NCBI RefSeq assembly: GCF_014207235.1 | Contig: NZ_JACHDA010000001.1 | Coordinates: 248,001-312,000, forward strand | Direction of reading: 5' to 3' | Length of the DNA: 64,000 nucleotides | Source of the DNA: Sphingopyxis sp. JAI128 | GTDB lineage: Bacteria; Pseudomonadota; Alphaproteobacteria; Sphingomonadales; Sphingomonadaceae | The notes under the pieces: model-generated | Databases searched by the model: none | What the model was told of the DNA's origin: nothing | Seen by the model: the letters and a program-made list of their open reading frames with translations, nothing else | Part shown: piece by piece, positions 61,851-64,000 of the stretch | How positions within the stretch are numbered: the first letter of the stretch is position 1 | Layout of the letters: every line of letters starts with the position of its first letter | Made by a program: the position numbers and the translations under genes

Positions 61851-63103
61851 CGATCACACTCCCCGAACACGACGTCGATCGCGCCGATGATTGCAGTGGT
61901 ATCGGCGAGCATGTGTCCCTTCGACATCATGTCCATCGCCTGAAGATGGCTGAACGCCGTTGGGCGGATCTTGCAACGGTACGGCTTGTTGGTGCCGTCG
62001 CTGACCAGATAGACGCCGAATTCGCCCTTCGGGCTTTCAGTCGCCACATAGACTTCGCCCGCGGGGACGTGGAAGCCCTCGGTGTAGAGTTTGAAGTGAT
62101 GGATCAGCGATTCCATCGACTGCTTCATCTCGCCGCGCTTCGGCGGCACGACCTTGCGGTCGAGGCTGGCGATCGGGCCGGTCGGCATGTCGCGCAGGCA
62201 CTGCTTGATGATCTTCGCGGACTGATAGACTTCCTCGACGCGCACCATGAAGCGGTCGTAGCAGTCGCCGCGCGTCCCCACAGGAATGTCGAACTCCATC
62301 GCGGCATAGGCGTCATAGGGCTGCGACTTGCGCAGATCCCATGCGATGCCGCTGCCGCGGATCATCGGGCCCGAGAAGCCCCACGCCAGCGCGTCTTCCT
62401 TGCTCACCGTCGCGATGTCGACGTTGCGCTGTTTGAAGATGCGGTTGTCGATAACGAGGCTCATCGCGTCGCCGAACAGCTTCGGCAGGCGCTTTTCGAC
62501 CCATTCGCCAATGTCGTAGAGCAGCCGTTCGGGGACATCCTGATGGACACCGCCGGGACGGAAGTATGCACTGTGCATCCGTGCGCCCGAGGCGCGCTCG
62601 AAGAAGTTCAGGCAATCCTCGCGCAGCTCGAACACCCACAGGTTCGGCGTCATCGCGCCGACGTCCATGACGTGCGACCCGATGTTGAGCATATGATTGC
62701 AGATGCGCGTCAGCTCGGCGAACAGCACGCGAAGATATTGCGCGCGCTCGGGCACCTCGAGGTCGAGCAGCTTTTCGATAGCCAGCACATAGCTGTGCTC
62801 CATTCCGAGCGGCGAGCAATAGTCGAGCCGGTCGAAATAAGGCAACGCCTGCAGATAGGTCTTGTACTCGATCAGCTTTTCGGTGCCGCGGTGGAGCAGC
62901 CCGACGTGCGGGTCGACGCGCTCGATGATTTCGCCGTCAAGCTCCATCACCATGCGCAGCACGCCGTGCGCCGCGGGGTGCTGCGGGCCGAAGTTGATCG
63001 TGTAATTGGTGACGACCTGATCGCCCGCGGTATTGGCGGTATCCACCGGATAGCCTTCGAACATGTCGCTGCCGTGGTGCTTGACCTGAGGAGCGTCGGT
63101 CAT
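61847..63103 (-). CDS. nuoD: NADH-quinone oxidoreductase subunit D
   Basis: 418 residues. The 49-kDa subunit signature [16 protein letters not shown] near the start and [17 protein letters not shown] are present, followed by [20 protein letters not shown] and the C-terminal DVVFGECDR. It forms the quinone pocket with NuoB and NuoH. The start overlaps the nuoC stop (63100-63103), and its end overlaps the 100-residue gene. Confidence 0.97.
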   Translation of the reverse strand: MTDAPQVKHHGSDMFEGYPVDTANTAGDQVVTNYTINFGPQHPAAHGVLRMVMELDGEIIERVDPHVGLLHRGTEKLIEYKTYLQALPYFDRLDYCSPLGMEHSYVLAIEKLLDLEVPERAQYLRVLFAELTRICNHMLNIGSHVMDVGAMTPNLWVFELREDCLNFFERASGARMHSAYFRPGGVHQDVPERLLYDIGEWVEKRLPKLFGDAMSLVIDNRIFKQRNVDIATVSKEDALAWGFSGPMIRGSGIAWDLRKSQPYDAYAAMEFDIPVGTRGDCYDRFMVRVEEVYQSAKIIKQCLRDMPTGPIASLDRKVVPPKRGEMKQSMESLIHHFKLYTEGFHVPAGEVYVATESPKGEFGVYLVSDGTNKPYRCKIRPTAFSHLQAMDMMSKGHMLADTTAIIGAIDVVFGECDR

Positions 63104-64000
63104 GCGTCACCTCCTGTTTTCCGCTTGCGCGGCGCGCGCGGCTTGGCCGGGGCTTTTGCGTTGGGGCTCGCCTTTTCTGCCTTCTTGGTCGCAGGCGTTT
63201 TGGATTCGCCGTCGGCCTTGGCCTTCGCGCCATCCTCGCTCGGCTTGGCCGCTTCCTTGTTCGCCTTGTTGCCGGCGCCGGTCTCCGCAGGCTTTTCGGT
63301 CGTTTTTGGCGTCGGCGGCGGCGGTGCCTTGGCCTTTTCGTCGGCCGCCTTCACTTCTTTCGACGTCATCGGCGTCGGGGCGCCCTTGCCCGGACCTTCA
63401 CCCGTCCCGCCGGCCTTTTCATCGCCCGGCAGCACATAGTCGGCGCCTTCCCACGGGGACAGGAAATCGAAATTGCGGAAATCCTGCGCGAGCTTGACCG
63501 GCTCGTAAACGACGCGCTTGTCCTCTTCCGAATAACGCAACTCGATATAGCCGGTCAGCGGGAAATCCTTGCGCTGCGGATGCCCCTGGAAACCATAATC
63601 GGTCAGGATGCGGCGCAGGTCGGGATTGCCCGCGAACAGCACACCATACATGTCGAACACTTCGCGCTCGAGCCAGCCGGCCACGGGCCAGACGGGAACG
63701 ATGCTAGGCACCGGCGTCGCCTCGTCGGTCGATACCCGCACGCGCAGACGATGGTTCTTCGTCACGCTAAGCAGGTGATAGACGACCTCGAACCGTTCGG
63801 CGCGGTCGGGATAGTCCACCCCGGCGATTTCCATCAGCTGCTGATATTCGAGGCTGTCGCGCAGCGCGACCATCACCCCGGCAACGGCTTCGCGGCGCAC
63901 GGTGATGCTGTCTTCGTCGGCCGCGAAGTCATGCGCGAGCAGGTCGCTGCCGAGCAGCTTTTCGAGTGCCGTCGCAAGCGAGGGCTGCGGCGCGACGAGG
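63100..64000 (-). CDS. nuoC: NADH-quinone oxidoreductase subunit C with long Lys/Ala/Pro tail (5' end outside window)
   Basis: The frame is open to the window edge, so the start is missing; about 299 residues are visible. The family core is clear: [40 protein letters not shown] and the [20 protein letters not shown] motif, then [13 protein letters not shown]. After that a low-complexity tail of about 110 residues follows, rich in Lys, Ala, Pro and Glu (for example [20 protein letters not shown] and [19 protein letters not shown]). Bacterial NuoC normally ends near the core. Confidence 0.95.
   Translation of the reverse strand, partial: LVAPQPSLATALEKLLGSDLLAHDFAADEDSITVRREAVAGVMVALRDSLEYQQLMEIAGVDYPDRAERFEVVYHLLSVTKNHRLRVRVSTDEATPVPSIVPVWPVAGWLEREVFDMYGVLFAGNPDLRRILTDYGFQGHPQRKDFPLTGYIELRYSEEDKRVVYEPVKLAQDFRNFDFLSPWEGADYVLPGDEKAGGTGEGPGKGAPTPMTSKEVKAADEKAKAPPPPTPKTTEKPAETGAGNKANKEAAKPSEDGAKAKADGESKTPATKKAEKASPNAKAPAKPRAPRKRKTGGDA

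Overview
The window reads as a single stretch of a GC-rich alphaproteobacterial chromosome, most likely from the order Sphingomonadales and probably a Sphingopyxis-like genus. The clues are family-level. There is a TonB-dependent receptor, a fused ispDF gene, and a dusB-ntrB-ntrC-ntrY-ntrX-hfq-hflX run with a double-domain Hfq. There is a type III pantothenate kinase/RNase J/DUF1467 block directly behind a proton-pumping NADH dehydrogenase (nuo) operon. I see no phage, transposase, plasmid or CRISPR genes. The organism assignment is inference, since no rRNA is present.

Layout. 1-4.2 kb: the 3' end of a TonB receptor, then a three-gene catabolic-looking set (SDR dehydrogenase, saccharopine-dehydrogenase-like protein, acyl-CoA ligase). 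4.4-13.7 kb: tRNA-Ser, then a tightly packed plus-strand run of cell-wall genes (mltB-like, rlpA, dacC) feeding into tmk, holB, metG, tatD, an MBL hydrolase, a 58-residue membrane protein and mazG. 13.7-22.9 kb, minus strand: dusB, ntrBC, ntrYX, tandem-domain hfq, hflX. 23-32.5 kb: ispDF, cinA-like, ratA-like and lipA, a beta-carbonic anhydrase, a CLC transporter, a thioesterase, ettA and an M28 peptidase. 32.6-45.1 kb: a more individual region with an Ala-rich lipoprotein, a DUF2235 hydrolase, tRNA-Pro, a membrane acyltransferase, an M20 peptidase, a CAU tRNA, a 211-bp tandem duplication at the tail of a deacetylase-like gene, an unusual cytosolic histidine kinase, an Lrp regulator, a TPR protein, a phosphotransfer-like protein lacking its histidine, and a 785-residue membrane-anchored coiled-coil protein. 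45.1-45.8 kb is gene-free, with palindromic repeats and a candidate structured RNA. 45.8-64 kb, minus strand: nuoC (cut by the window end), nuoD-N, birA, coaX, RNase J and DUF1467.

How the parts work together. The nuo genes build respiratory complex I and are chained by stop/start overlaps that run on into birA, coaX and rnj. The ntr genes form two two-component pairs next to the RNA chaperone gene hfq. The wall genes pair two lytic transglycosylases with a DD-carboxypeptidase.

The most unusual feature is that the nuo operon carries four small unrecognised genes (100, 92, 45 and 128 residues). Each is joined to its neighbours by short overlaps, and three look less GC-rich than the canonical nuo genes around them. 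I regard these as the best candidates for undescribed complex I-associated functions. Other points of interest are the tandem Hfq, apparent CTG starts for hflX and birA, an NtrX without the GAFTGA loop, and the histidine-less phosphotransfer protein beside the long coiled-coil protein.
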